Shown: positions 1 to 8,762, counted from the stretch's first letter. The stretch: DNA of 64,000 nt from Streptomyces graminofaciens (GCF_030294945.1 NZ_AP018448.1:5424001-5488000); one strand, 5' to 3'. The notes: generated by a model not told the origin, from the sequence alone. Numbers and translations: made by a program.

Positions 1-201
1 CTCCCCCTGGAAGGTCCCGGTGGGGACGGTGACCCCGGGCCGGTAGCAGACCGTCGCCCAGTTGTCGTTCGTCGGGCGGTACGGGGTCGCGTCGAGGGCG
101 TAGGCGCCGCTGGGGCTCCAGGACTGCCAGCCCTCCTCGTGGACCTTCGCCGTACGGATGTCCACGGGCACGGATGCCACGGACGTGAAGGGGTGGTGCA
201 C
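1..201 (-). CDS. Probable alpha-galactosidase (GH36-like), N-terminal fragment cut by the window edge
   Basis: The first 67 codons are visible, starting at GTG 201 and running off the window at position 1. The product begins VHHPFTSVASVPVDIRTAK and then has VHEEGWQSWSPSGAY, a tryptophan-rich stretch I associate with the N-terminal beta-sandwich of actinobacterial GH36-type alpha-galactosidases. No catalytic residue is visible. It lies 95 bp downstream of two sugar-type ABC permeases on the same strand, so it is probably the intracellular hydrolase for the imported oligosaccharide, and this operon context is half of the evidence. Another glycosidase with a similar N-terminal domain cannot be excluded. 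Confidence 0.5.
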   Translation of the reverse strand, partial: MHHPFTSVASVPVDIRTAKVHEEGWQSWSPSGAYALDATPYRPTNDNWATVCYRPGVTVPTGTFQGE

Positions 202-245
202 GGTGGTTCTCTCTCAAGAAGTGGGCGTCAGCCCGAAAAAGCGAG

Positions 246-310
246 CCTCAGCCTTGTCGGACCTCAGCCTTGTCGGACCTCGGCCCTCGTCGGACCTCAG
301 CCCTTGTTGG
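246..310. repeat. Four tandem 16-17 bp units at the end of the permease gene
   Basis: Units occupy 246-261, 262-277, 278-294 and 295-310. The first two are identical (CCTCAGCCTTGTCGGA), the third has one extra base and changes, and the fourth (CCTCAGCCCTTGTTGG) contains the stop codon and last codons of the permease. The array looks like a duplication of the 3' end of that gene into the gap before the glycosidase. Confidence 0.75.
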
Positions 311-1184
311 CGCCCAGCGTCAAGCCGCTCACGAACTGCCGCTGGAGCGCGAAGTAGACGATCAGGGTGGGGATCGCGGTGAGCAGGGCGCCGGCGGCGA
401 CCAGGTTGGGGTCGGTGAAGTACTGGCCGGAGAGGTTGTTGAGCGCCGAGGTGATCGGCATGTTCTCGCCGGTGGAGATCAGGACGATGGCCCAGAAGAA
501 GTCGTTGTAGATCCAGATGGAGAGCAGCGTCCCGAGGGCCGCCATGGCCGGGCGGCACAGCGGCAACACGATCTGCCAGTACATCCGCCACACCGACGCG
601 CCGTCGACCAGCGCGGCCTCGGTCAGCTCGTGCGGGAGCATCCGCATGTAGTTGCTGAGCACGAAGGCGCAGAAGCCGGACTGGAACGCCACGTGGATCA
701 GGACCAGGCCGAGCGCGGAGTCGTACAGCTTGCCGCTCATCGTGATGCCCGGCAGATCGATCAGCAGATAGAGCCGGTAGAGCGGGGTGATGATGACCTG
801 CTGCGGGAGCAGGTTGCCGGCCGTGAAGACCAGCAGCAGGAACAGGTTCAGGCGGAAGTCGAAGCGGCTCACGTAGAAGGCGACCATCGACGACAGGAAC
901 AGCGTCAGCAGCACCGCGGGAATGGCGATGATCAGCGTGTTGCCGAAGTAGTGCGACATGTCCGACTGCGTGAACGCGTTCGTGAAGTTGTCCAGGCTCA
1001 GCTTGTCGGGCCAGGAGACATAGCCCTTGGTGCTGGTCTCGCCGTAGGGGCGCAGGGCCGCGTAGAGGGCCCAGAGCAGCGGCGCGAGCCACGCCAGTGC
1101 CGTGCCGGCGAGGAAGACGTGGAGGAGGACCCGGGCGGGGCGGATCGGCGTACGAGCCTTGACGGGCAACGTGGGGGCGCTCAT
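297..1184 (-). CDS. Carbohydrate ABC transporter permease, MalG type
   Basis: This 295-aa inner-membrane permease starts at ATG 1184, which overlaps the stop of the preceding permease (ATGA). After a short cytoplasmic N terminus (MSAPTLPVKARTPIRPARV) comes a first hydrophobic helix, an extracytoplasmic loop with GYVSWPDKLSLDNFTNAF, and five more helices. The EAA loop that contacts the ATPase is ELTEAALVDGASVWRMYWQI, typical of the CUT1 (MalG) family. No ATPase gene is in the operon, which is usual in Streptomyces, where a shared MsiK-type ATPase energises many CUT1 systems. The substrate is inferred to be an alpha-galactoside or related oligosaccharide from the downstream hydrolase. Confidence 0.9.
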   Translation of the reverse strand: MSAPTLPVKARTPIRPARVLLHVFLAGTALAWLAPLLWALYAALRPYGETSTKGYVSWPDKLSLDNFTNAFTQSDMSHYFGNTLIIAIPAVLLTLFLSSMVAFYVSRFDFRLNLFLLLVFTAGNLLPQQVIITPLYRLYLLIDLPGITMSGKLYDSALGLVLIHVAFQSGFCAFVLSNYMRMLPHELTEAALVDGASVWRMYWQIVLPLCRPAMAALGTLLSIWIYNDFFWAIVLISTGENMPITSALNNLSGQYFTDPNLVAAGALLTAIPTLIVYFALQRQFVSGLTLGANKG

Positions 1185-2200
1185 GACCGTCGCTCCTTCC
1201 GGAAGGTGGACACCAGGTACGGAATGATCACGACGAGGGAGATCAGCAGCAGGACGACGGCGATCGCGGAGCCGTATCCGATGCGGCTGGACTCGCCGAC
1301 GATGTTGTCCGTCACCAGGATGGAGAGCAGTTCGGTGCCCTGAGCGCCGCCGTTGAAGACCCATACCAGGTCGAAGGCGCGCAGCGCCTCGATGATCGTG
1401 ACGACCAGGACGATGGTGTTCGTCGGGCGCAGGGTCGGGAAGATGACGTTCTTGAACGTCTGCCACTCGTTGGCGCCGTCGAGCGAGGACGCCTCGCGCA
1501 GGGAGGGGTCGACGCCCTTCAGACCGGCCAGGTAGAGGATCATCATGTAGCCGGCGTGGCGCCAGGACGCGGCGACGAGGACGGCCCAGAGGTTGAGGTC
1601 CGGGTCGCCGATCCAGTCGATGTAGTGGCCCGGCTTGTTGGCGCCGATCACGCTGTTGATCAGACCCGTGTCCGGGTTGTAGACCAGCTGCCAGACGAAG
1701 CCGATGACGGCCAGCGACATCACGACGGGCAGGAAGAACGCCGTCTGGTAGACGCGGCTGAAGCGGATCTTCTTGTCCAGCTGCACGGCCAGGAACAGCC
1801 CCAGCGGGGTCGGGATCAGGATCAGTACGACGAACCAGACGATGTTGTGCTCGACCGCCGGCCAGAACTGGGGGTTGGTGCTGAACAGCTCCTTGAAGTT
1901 GTCCAGGCCGACCCACTTGATCGAGTCGAAGCCGATGCCGTCCCAGGTGGTGAAGGCCAACGCGATCGAGGCGAGAGCCGTCAGCCAGACGAGGGCGATG
2001 TGCAGGATCGTCGGCAGGCCCGCCATGACGCCCAGCGTGAGCCGGTCGCGGCGGGTGAGCAGGCGCTGGTGACCCCTGGGGGCCTTCTTGGCGGCCTTGG
2101 CGGCCGTCTTGGCGACGGGCGGCGCGCCCGCGCCCGGAGGCGGCACAGAGGCCGCCTCCGGGTTCTCGCCGTTCGTGTCGGTGGTCATCTCGGAAGTCAT
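1181..2200 (-). CDS. Carbohydrate ABC transporter permease, MalF type
   Basis: This 339-aa permease starts at ATG 2200, sharing one base with the stop of the binding-protein gene (TGATG). The first 50 residues are polar and Ala/Pro/Lys-rich (GAGAPPVAKTAAKAAKKAPR), followed by six hydrophobic segments. The EAA-type loop SLREASSLDGANEWQTFKNV lies in the C-terminal half. Together with the adjacent MalG-type protein it forms the membrane pore. Length and layout are normal for MalF-type actinobacterial permeases. Confidence 0.9.
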   Translation of the reverse strand: MTSEMTTDTNGENPEAASVPPPGAGAPPVAKTAAKAAKKAPRGHQRLLTRRDRLTLGVMAGLPTILHIALVWLTALASIALAFTTWDGIGFDSIKWVGLDNFKELFSTNPQFWPAVEHNIVWFVVLILIPTPLGLFLAVQLDKKIRFSRVYQTAFFLPVVMSLAVIGFVWQLVYNPDTGLINSVIGANKPGHYIDWIGDPDLNLWAVLVAASWRHAGYMMILYLAGLKGVDPSLREASSLDGANEWQTFKNVIFPTLRPTNTIVLVVTIIEALRAFDLVWVFNGGAQGTELLSILVTDNIVGESSRIGYGSAIAVVLLLISLVVIIPYLVSTFRKERRS

Positions 2201-3507
2201 CAGGAGGCGAAGATCGTCTTCTTCTGGCGCTCGATCGACGAGAGCAGGCTGTCGACGCCCTTGGGGTCGCGGATGAACTTCTGCAGCGCCGGCTGCATCA
2301 CCGTGGAGGTGAAGTCCGGACGGCTGTCACGGTCCATGTACTGCGTCAGGCTCTTCGCCCCGTTGATCATCTCGTACGCCTTCTTCTGCAGCGGCGAGTA
2401 CGAGGAGGTGTCGGCCTTGGTCGAGGCGGCCACCACGTTCGGGTCGGCCTTGAGGTAGATCTGCTCCGCCTCCGGCGTGCCCAGGAACTCCAGCAGCTTG
2501 ACCGCGCCCGACTTGTTCTTCGGGGACTTGCTCAGCATGTAGCCGTCGGTGGGGGCCTCGACGGTGTCCTGGCCGTAGGCCGGGTCGATCTCCGGGAAGG
2601 CGAAGAAGTCCAGGTCGTCCAGGTCGGCCTTGTCGGTGAACTGCTGGCCCACGAACGTACCCAGCAGGTACATGCCCGCCTTCTTCGACACCAGGGTCTG
2701 CGCCGCGTCCTGCCACGTACGGCCGACCGCGCCGTCCTGGTGATAGGGAAGGATCTCGGCCCAGTTGTCGAAGGCCGCACGGACCCGCTTGTCGGTCCAG
2801 GAGGCCTTGCCCGCCATCAGCTCCACATGGAAGTCGTAGCCGTTGGTACGGAAGTTGATCTGGTCGAACGTGCCCAGCGCGGGCCAGGCGTCCTTGTCAC
2901 CGAACGCGATCGGCACCAGGCCGTCCTTCTTCATCTGCTTGCACAGCGCGATGAAGTCGGACCAGGTGGTCGGGACCTCGTAGCCCTTCTCCTTGAAGAC
3001 GCTCTTGCGGTAGAAGAGCGCCCACGGGTACGTGTACAGCGGCACGAAGTAGAACTTGCCGTCCTCGCCCTGGCTGAGCTTCTTCATCGCGTCCGGGAAG
3101 TTGCCCCCGATGGTCTTCCACACGTCGTCGATCGGGGTGGCCAGACCCTTGTTCGCGAAGAACTGCATGCGGTAGCCCGCGAACCAGTGGAACACGTCGT
3201 CCGGCGTGCCCTGCAGGTAGGAGTTGATCTGCTCCTGGAAGGTGTTGTGGTCCTTGGTGTTCACGTCGACCGTGATCCCGGACTGCTTCTTGAAGGCCGC
3301 GTAGATCTCGGCGAACGCCTTCTTCGGCACCGCGTCCGAGGCGTTGGAGCCGAGAGTGACGGTCTTCGGGTCGGCAGACGTGTCACTGCCGCCACAGGCG
3401 CTGAGCAGGGGAATGCCGGCGCCGAGCGCGGCGGCGCCGCCTATGCCGCGCAGCATGGTGCGGCGGCTGGGGCCCGGGATAGAGAGACCGGAGGGAGTGT
3501 GCTGCAT
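2200..3507 (-). CDS. Extracellular solute-binding lipoprotein of the sugar ABC transporter
   Basis: I chose ATG 3507 (MQHTPSGLSIPGPSRRTMLR) because AGGAG sits six bases upstream; longer readings begin in non-coding DNA. The N terminus has twin arginines, a hydrophobic stretch and a lipobox ending PLLSACGG, so it is likely a Tat-exported lipoprotein. The mature 400-odd residues have family-1 binding-protein features (NINSY-like QEQINSYLQGTPDDVF, DVWKTIGGNFPDAMKK, FYRKSVFKEKGYEVP). It delivers sugar to the two permeases that follow in the same operon. The specificity cannot be read from sequence; the downstream glycosidase suggests an oligosaccharide. Confidence 0.92.
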   Translation of the reverse strand: MQHTPSGLSIPGPSRRTMLRGIGGAAALGAGIPLLSACGGSDTSADPKTVTLGSNASDAVPKKAFAEIYAAFKKQSGITVDVNTKDHNTFQEQINSYLQGTPDDVFHWFAGYRMQFFANKGLATPIDDVWKTIGGNFPDAMKKLSQGEDGKFYFVPLYTYPWALFYRKSVFKEKGYEVPTTWSDFIALCKQMKKDGLVPIAFGDKDAWPALGTFDQINFRTNGYDFHVELMAGKASWTDKRVRAAFDNWAEILPYHQDGAVGRTWQDAAQTLVSKKAGMYLLGTFVGQQFTDKADLDDLDFFAFPEIDPAYGQDTVEAPTDGYMLSKSPKNKSGAVKLLEFLGTPEAEQIYLKADPNVVAASTKADTSSYSPLQKKAYEMINGAKSLTQYMDRDSRPDFTSTVMQPALQKFIRDPKGVDSLLSSIERQKKTIFAS

Positions 3508-3659
3508 GAACGGCTCCTGACGACAGGGGTTCGGCCAATGTGTGACAGAAAATGCGCCACGTCTCGTCGAAAGCGACCAGAAATCGACTCGACCGAACAT
3601 CGTGGGCGCAATACCAGCCGTATGTCCGGTCATGCGTCAAGAGGTGAAGGCGCCCTTTG

Positions 3660-3674
3660 TCGAAACGTAATCGA
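3660..3674. promoter_or_regulatory. Possible LacI-family operator of the sugar transporter operon
   Basis: The sequence TCGAAACGTAATCGA has inverted TCGA ends and the left half TCGAAACG of a typical LacI-family operator. It lies about 155 bp upstream of the binding-protein start. The right half is degenerate and no regulator gene is adjacent, so the call is tentative. Confidence 0.25.
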
Positions 3675-4027
3675 CACGTATGGGGTCCTACGGCAACCAG
3701 TAGGGCGGAGGGCGTGATCGACTGGGAACGATCACAGAAGCCCCACCGGGCACGATGCCCCGACCCCACCCCTCAATGACCCTCCTGTCCGCGCGCTCGA
3801 AGCGTGCGGCGACTCACAGTGGCGATGTGGGCGGGGAGGGGCCGGGGGTTGTTGCGGTGCCGTTGCTCGTATACGGCTTTCGAAGGTGTGGGGGGTGGTT
3901 TGCCGGTGGACGGGGTCGCGGTCGCGGAACGTACGCCGCCCCGATCCCAGGAGGCCCCCGTCAAGGCGCGCGAAGGGGGCTTGGAGGGCCGAAGGGCGGG
4001 CCTGGGGCCCCGGGGCCCTGCCTCTGC

Positions 4028-4077
4028 TCGGTCCCCCTCCCCCCACCCCCTCCCGCCCCTCCCCCCACCCCCTCCGA
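4028..4077 (+). other. Polypyrimidine tract
   Basis: About 50 bases are almost only C and T, built from repeated CCCCCTCC/CCCCACCCC blocks, ending about 60 bp before the methyltransferase start. It could melt or form unusual structures but has no assigned function. Confidence 0.6.
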
Positions 4078-4138
4078 CCTGGCCTTCCTCCCGATCCGCC
4101 GCTAGATTTCCCGTCTACCGAGAGGGGAACCGGACGAC

Positions 4139-4882
4139 ATGCGCGACGCGGACCGGAACATCCGTACGATCGACGACGTGCTCAGCCTCATGGACGGCCT
4201 GTTCGCACCCGAGGCCGACCGCTGGACGGCGGACGGCGCGTCCTGGTGGGACGGCTTCTACGCCGACCGCTCCAGACCGGTCCCGTTCTTCGTGTCGAAG
4301 CCCGACGAGAACCTGGTCTCCTACCTGGACCGCGGCCTGGTCCCCCCACGCGGCCGCGCCCTCGACCTCGGCTGCGGCCCCGGCCGCAACGCCCTCCACC
4401 TGGCCGCCCGCGGCTACCGGGTGGACGCGATCGACCTCTCCCCCACCGCCATCGCCTGGGCCGGGGAACGCGTCGCCGAGGCCGGCGAACAGGCGGCGAG
4501 CGCCATCCGCTTCCACTGCGGCAACGCCTTCACCTCGACCGCGTTGACCGGCCCCTACGACCTGATCCACGACTCCGGCTGCTTCCACCACCTTCCGCCC
4601 CACCGCCGCGTCAGCTATCTCGCCCTCCTCGACCGGCTCCTCGCTCCCGGCGGCCACTTCTCCCTCACCTGCTTCGCCGCCGGCGCCATGGGCTCCGAGC
4701 TCCCGGACGCCGCCTTCTACCGGCACACCGGCCTCCAGGGCGGCCTCGCCTACACCCCCGACTCCCTCCGCCACGTCTTCTCCGACCTCACCGAACTCGA
4801 ACTCCGCCGTATGCACGACGAACCGTCCGACTCGGCGACGTTCGGCGAGCCGTTCCTGTGGACCGCGCTGTTCCGCCGCTGA
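4139..4882 (+). CDS. Class I SAM-dependent methyltransferase
   Basis: The 247-aa cytoplasmic protein starts at ATG 4139 with GAGGGGAAC upstream. Motif I is ALDLGCGPGRNALHLA (about residues 77-92), with the acidic motif II at VDAIDLSPTAIAWA and motif IV at YDLIHDSGCFHHLPPH. The HDSG...HHLPPHRR pattern belongs to the Methyltransf_25/TehB-like group. The substrate is unknown. It stands alone between divergent and convergent neighbours. The family assignment is firm and the role is open. Confidence 0.85.
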   Translation: MRDADRNIRTIDDVLSLMDGLFAPEADRWTADGASWWDGFYADRSRPVPFFVSKPDENLVSYLDRGLVPPRGRALDLGCGPGRNALHLAARGYRVDAIDLSPTAIAWAGERVAEAGEQAASAIRFHCGNAFTSTALTGPYDLIHDSGCFHHLPPHRRVSYLALLDRLLAPGGHFSLTCFAAGAMGSELPDAAFYRHTGLQGGLAYTPDSLRHVFSDLTELELRRMHDEPSDSATFGEPFLWTALFRR

Positions 4883-5038
4883 CCGGCCGGGTGGTCCTGA
4901 GCGGTTTCACTCGCCCCCGCCGCCCCTATCCGCCGGGCGCCTACCCGTCGTCCTGCCCCTACCGGCCCGTTCCTGGGCTCTGCGCCCCCCTGGTCCCCCT
5001 CTCCAAGCCCCCCTTTGTCGACCGTCGGCCTCGTCCCC

Positions 5039-6421
5039 TCAAACACCGGACGGGCTGGATACACGCCACCGCCGCCGTACCGCGCCCCGGTGCCCCCTAC
5101 GCACCGGCGCCGTCCCACCCAGTTGGATCCATATCCGCACCTCGGTCCCGCCCAGCACCGACGAGCCGATCCGTACGTCCCCGCCCGTCGACTCGGCGAG
5201 GCGGCGCACGATGTCCAGGCCGAGACCGGTGGAGCCGTCGGTGCCGGAGCCTCGGCCGCGGGCGATCGCCGCCTCGGGGTCGGCTATGCCGGGGCCCGCG
5301 TCGGAGACGAGCACGATCACCGCGTCCTCGGCGTCGTGCACATCGACGGCGAAGGCCGTGCCCTCCGCCGTGTGCCGGAAGACATTGCCGAGCAGGGCGT
5401 CGAGGGCGGCGGCCAGGTCGGGGCGGGCCACGGGTATGCGGACCGGGCGCTCGACCCCGGCCACCCGCCACTTGCGGCCCTCGTCCTCCGCCAGCGCCGA
5501 CCAGAACGCCATCCGCTCCCGGACCACCTCGGCCGCGTCGCACCCGGCGCCGGGCCCGATCGCCGCGGTCTGCGGCTTGGCCTCCCTGGCCGTACGGATG
5601 ATCGTGTCGACCTCCCGCTCCAACTGCTCGACCGCCGCCCGGGTCTGCTCGGCGGCAGGACCGTCACCGAGCGAGGCCGCGTTGAGCCGCAGCACGGTGA
5701 GGGGCGTGCGCAGCCGATGGGACAGGTCTGCCGCCAACTCCCTTTCGTTCGCCAGCAGTTGGACCACCTGATCGGCCATCGCGTTGAACGCCACCGCCGC
5801 CCGGCGCAGTTCCTTCGGCCCCTCCTCGGGCACCCTCGCACCCAACTTCCCCTCCCCCAGGTCGTGCGCGCTCTCCACCAGCCGCCGGGCCGGCCCGACC
5901 ATGCGTACGCCGAGCCGGTCGGCCACCGCGACCGAGCCGACGACCAGCGCGACGCCCACCCCGGCGAGCACCGCCCAGGCCGTGGCCACGCCGTTGCTCA
6001 CCGCGGCCTGTGGGACGTACACCTCGACGACCGCTATCCGGCCCGAGCTGAGCGCGGTGGGCTGGAGCAGCGCGGAGCCGCCGGGCACCTCGGCCGTGGA
6101 CGCCCGGCCCAGCTCGCGCACGGTGGCGATGTCCTTGACGGAGGCCCGGCGCCGCCCGAGGTCGATCGCCTCCCCCTTGCCGCCGGCCGGTATGTGGACC
6201 GCGATCCCGTCGTCCGACCCCGCCGAGGCCACGACCCGCTCCAACTGCTCCCGGTCGGTGGTGATGGACAGCGCCGGGGCGATCGCGGCCGCCTCCCGCT
6301 CGGCGTTCGAGAAGGCCCGGTCCCGTGCCATCTCCTTGACGACCAGCCCGAGCGGGACCGCGAAGGCGACCACGACCATCGCCGTCACCGCCACGCACAC
6401 CTTGACCAGCGCCCACCTCAT
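5039..6421 (-). CDS. Membrane sensor histidine kinase (HAMP, HisKA, HATPase)
   Basis: This 460-aa kinase starts at ATG 6421, overlapping the stop of the response regulator by four bases. Residues about 8-28 form TM1, followed by a roughly 120-residue extracytoplasmic sensor, a second TM (ATAWAVLAGVGVALVVGSV) and a HAMP linker. The phosphoacceptor is in DLSHRLRTPLTVL. The ATP site shows the N box (DALLGNVFRHT), G1 (SDAGPGIAD) and G2 (STGLGLDIVRRLAE). It should autophosphorylate and pass phosphate to the co-transcribed OmpR-type regulator. The signal is unknown. Confidence 0.93.
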   Translation of the reverse strand: MRWALVKVCVAVTAMVVVAFAVPLGLVVKEMARDRAFSNAEREAAAIAPALSITTDREQLERVVASAGSDDGIAVHIPAGGKGEAIDLGRRRASVKDIATVRELGRASTAEVPGGSALLQPTALSSGRIAVVEVYVPQAAVSNGVATAWAVLAGVGVALVVGSVAVADRLGVRMVGPARRLVESAHDLGEGKLGARVPEEGPKELRRAAVAFNAMADQVVQLLANERELAADLSHRLRTPLTVLRLNAASLGDGPAAEQTRAAVEQLEREVDTIIRTAREAKPQTAAIGPGAGCDAAEVVRERMAFWSALAEDEGRKWRVAGVERPVRIPVARPDLAAALDALLGNVFRHTAEGTAFAVDVHDAEDAVIVLVSDAGPGIADPEAAIARGRGSGTDGSTGLGLDIVRRLAESTGGDVRIGSSVLGGTEVRIWIQLGGTAPVRRGHRGAVRRRWRVSSPSGV

Positions 6422-7122
6422 GGCCGCGACCCCGCTCCCGGTGGCTCCAGCTTCACTCCGACCCCGCGCACGGTGTACAGATAGCGCGGTTTCGCCGCCG
6501 TCTCGCCCAATTTCCGCCGCAGCCACGACAGATGAACGTCAATGGTCTGGTCGTCCCCGTACGACTGCTGCCAGACCTCGGCGAGGAGTTCCTTGCGTGG
6601 TACGACCACGCCCGGTCGCCCGGCGAGGAACGCGAGGAGGTCGAACTCTCGTCGGGTGAGGTCCAGTCGTACGCCGTCCAACTCCGCCTGGCGGCGCAGT
6701 GGGTCGATGGTCAGGCCGCCGACGCGGATGACCGAGGACGGGGGTGCCTCGCCGGTGGAGGCGCGCGAGCGGCGCAGTACCGCCGCCATCCGCGCGGACA
6801 GGTGCTCGACCGAGAACGGCTTGGTCAGATAGTCGTCCGCGCCCGCGTTCAGCAGTCTGACGATCTCCGTCTCGTCGTCCCTCGCGGTGGCGATGATCAC
6901 CGGTACGTCGGTGATGCCGCGCAGCATCTTCAGCGCCTCGGAGCCGTCGAGGTCGGGCAGTCCGAGGTCGAGGATCACCACGTCGAAGCGGAAGTGGGCG
7001 ACCTCGCGCAGCGCTTCCAGGGCCGTACCGACGCTGCGCACGGTGTGTGCGGCGTCCGTCAGATGCCTGATCAGCGCCGAGCGTACGAACTGGTCGTCCT
7101 CGACCACGAGCACACTTGCCAT
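6418..7122 (-). CDS. OmpR/PhoB-family response regulator
   Basis: This is a 234-aa cytoplasmic DNA-binding regulator. The receiver domain begins MASVLVVEDDQFVRSALIRH; the phospho-accepting aspartate is D52 in VVILDLGLPDLDG, and the conserved Lys is in DDYLTKPFS. The C-terminal winged helix includes LTRREFDLLAFLAGRPG and DDQTIDVHLSWLRRKLGE. It is the first gene of a two-gene operon with the histidine kinase. The start at 7122 was chosen because the receiver fold begins immediately; longer readings add only low-complexity residues. Confidence 0.94.
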   Translation of the reverse strand: MASVLVVEDDQFVRSALIRHLTDAAHTVRSVGTALEALREVAHFRFDVVILDLGLPDLDGSEALKMLRGITDVPVIIATARDDETEIVRLLNAGADDYLTKPFSVEHLSARMAAVLRRSRASTGEAPPSSVIRVGGLTIDPLRRQAELDGVRLDLTRREFDLLAFLAGRPGVVVPRKELLAEVWQQSYGDDQTIDVHLSWLRRKLGETAAKPRYLYTVRGVGVKLEPPGAGSRP

Positions 7123-7244
7123 GCGCCGCACCGTACGCCATGCGAGCGAGGCCGGTCCGAGCCTGTGGACAACTCCTCCACAGCCCCTGTCCACAGGCCC
7201 GCGCAGGCCCCAACCCACGACACTCGTGGGGCTCGTGGGGCACT

Positions 7245-7772
7245 ATGGCCGCGATGCGCAGAGGACTCCTCCACCTACTGGCTTGGCTGCTCGCCACGGG
7301 CGCGGCGGTCACGCTGTCGTGGTGGGGAGTCCACACGGTGCTGGCCGGCACCGCCTACGACCCGCCCCGCGCCCTGCCCATCACGGCCGCCGACGCCACG
7401 GCCCCGGCGGCACCGGTGCTCGACACGCCCACGAAAAGCCCGAAGCCGTCACCGGGCACGAGACGCCCCGAGAAGAACCGCACGAGTACGCCGACGCCCC
7501 GCCCCACGGCCGCCGAGTCCGCCACGGCACGCCCCAGTCCCACCCCCTCCGGCCGGATCAAGAGCTACGACACCGACGGCGGCCGGGTCGTCTTCTCGCT
7601 CGGCGAGGCGTACGCGACCCTCGTGTCGGCCACGCCCGGTTCGGGCTGGTCGATGCAGGTGTGGAAGACGGAGACCTGGATCCGGGTCGACTTCGCCTCC
7701 GGCGCGGACCGGGTGTCGGTGTTCTGCACCTGGCACGACAGCGCGCCCCGCGTGGACGTCCAGGACTTCTGA
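7245..7772 (+). CDS. Small secreted or membrane-anchored hypothetical protein
   Basis: The 175-aa product starts MAAMRRGLLHLLAWLLATG, a clear signal peptide or N-terminal anchor with a hydrophobic stretch to about residue 33. A Thr/Pro/Lys-rich linker (TKSPKPSPGTRRPEKNRTST) follows. The C-terminal 70 residues form a compact domain with strand-like segments (GRVVFSLGEAYATLVSATPG, WIRVDFASGADRVSVF). ATG 7245 or ATG 7254 could be the start, and neither has a strong ribosome site. It diverges from the two-component operon and may be one of its targets, but that is inference. I do not recognise the family. Confidence 0.7.
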   Translation: MAAMRRGLLHLLAWLLATGAAVTLSWWGVHTVLAGTAYDPPRALPITAADATAPAAPVLDTPTKSPKPSPGTRRPEKNRTSTPTPRPTAAESATARPSPTPSGRIKSYDTDGGRVVFSLGEAYATLVSATPGSGWSMQVWKTETWIRVDFASGADRVSVFCTWHDSAPRVDVQDF

Positions 7773-7785
7773 AACGACAGGGCCC

Positions 7786-7830
7786 AGGGCCTGTCGTCAG
7801 ATTCCCGTCTGCCGCGCGACGACAGGCCCT
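7786..7830. repeat. 45-bp inverted-repeat element, probably acting as a two-way terminator
   Basis: Perfect 13-bp arms AGGGCCTGTCGTC (7786-7798) and GACGACAGGCCCT (7818-7830) flank a 19-nt loop. It lies between the ends of two convergent genes, so a bidirectional terminator role is likely. The loop CCCGTCTGCC plus GCGACG resembles the end of the MITE at 46199-46379, suggesting a miniature mobile repeat. Its right end supplies part of the TAG stop of the next gene. Confidence 0.7.
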
Positions 7831-8737
7831 AGCGGAACACCGACGACGGGGGCGCCGGCGAGGCGACCGCCGCCGCGTCCGTCACGGGTGTGGCCCCGCC
7901 CGTGAAGTCGAGGAGCGCCCTGCCGTGTTCGACGCGGCCGGGGTGCGGGTCGGAGGCGGCGCGGCGGGTCAGTTCGGCGAGGGGCAGCGGATGGTCGGAG
8001 GCGACGAGGACCGCGTTGCCGAATCGTTTGCCCCGCAGCACGGTCGGGTCGGCGACCAGCGCCAGCTCGGGGAAGACGGCGGCCGCGGTGGCGATCTGGC
8101 CGCGCAGATGGGCGAGCGGGGGGCCGTCGGCGAGGTTGGCGGCGTAGACACCGCCGGATTTCACGACCCGGCGTACGTCCGTCAGGAACTCCGTCGACGT
8201 CAAGTGCGCCGGGGTGCGCGCCGCGCTGAAGACGTCCGCGACGAGCAGGTCCGCCCAGCCGTCCGGCACCTTGGCGAGGCCTTCGCGGGCGTCCGTGGAT
8301 CGCACCCTGATACGCGCGTTGGGGTCCAGCGGCAGTTCACGGCGGACGAGTTGGACGAGAGCCGCGTCGCATTCGACGACCTGCTGGGTGGAGCGGGGGC
8401 GGGTGGCGGCGACGTACCGGGCGAGGGTGAGGGCGCCGCCGCCGAGGTGTACGGCGTGCACGGGGCGGCCCGGCGGGGCGACGAGGTCTATGACATGACC
8501 GAGGCGGCGCTGGTACTCGAAGGACAGGTACGAGGGGTCGTCGAGGTCGACGTGCGACTGCGGGGCGCCGTCGACCAGCAGCGTCCACGCGCGCGCCCGG
8601 TCCCGGTCCGGGATCAGCTCGGCGAGCCCCCCGTCGACCGCCTCCACGACGGCTTCGACCGCTTGCCCGCGCCGCGCGCCGCCCGACTGCGCCTGCGCCT
8701 TCTTCGACCTGCCCACACGGCCATTATCGACGCCCAT
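7829..8737 (-). CDS. Spermidine-synthase-like methyltransferase-fold protein
   Basis: The 302-aa protein has a short basic N terminus (GRSKKAQAQSGGARRG) and then a Rossmann-type domain. Recognisable spermidine/spermine synthase features are LSFEYQRRLGHVIDLVAPPG, the nucleotide-binding VHAVHLGGGALTLARYVAAT, the acidic VVECDAALVQLVRRE, and WADLLVADVFSAART. Most actinobacterial members of this fold are annotated as polyamine aminopropyltransferase-like but their reaction is unproven. The stop codon TAG overlaps the end of the 45-bp inverted repeat, so the insertion of that element seems to mark the gene end. Confidence 0.75.
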   Translation of the reverse strand: MGVDNGRVGRSKKAQAQSGGARRGQAVEAVVEAVDGGLAELIPDRDRARAWTLLVDGAPQSHVDLDDPSYLSFEYQRRLGHVIDLVAPPGRPVHAVHLGGGALTLARYVAATRPRSTQQVVECDAALVQLVRRELPLDPNARIRVRSTDAREGLAKVPDGWADLLVADVFSAARTPAHLTSTEFLTDVRRVVKSGGVYAANLADGPPLAHLRGQIATAAAVFPELALVADPTVLRGKRFGNAVLVASDHPLPLAELTRRAASDPHPGRVEHGRALLDFTGGATPVTDAAAVASPAPPSSVFR

Positions 8738-8762
8738 GGAGGCGTCGGCTCACCGGTGGTGG

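Larger units (their letters stand above)
3508..4138. other. Intergenic region upstream of the sugar transporter and methyltransferase genes
   Basis: This 631-bp gap separates divergent genes and has no convincing reading frame. It should hold both promoters. A LacI-like half-palindrome lies at 3660-3674, and a long pyrimidine-only stretch (about 4028-4077) precedes the methyltransferase. Nothing else was recognised. Confidence 0.6.

Noticed and set aside
297..1916. 539-aa frame spanning both sugar permeases
   Set aside because: The first part is out of frame with the MalF-type permease and is arginine-rich nonsense; the real gene starts at 1184.
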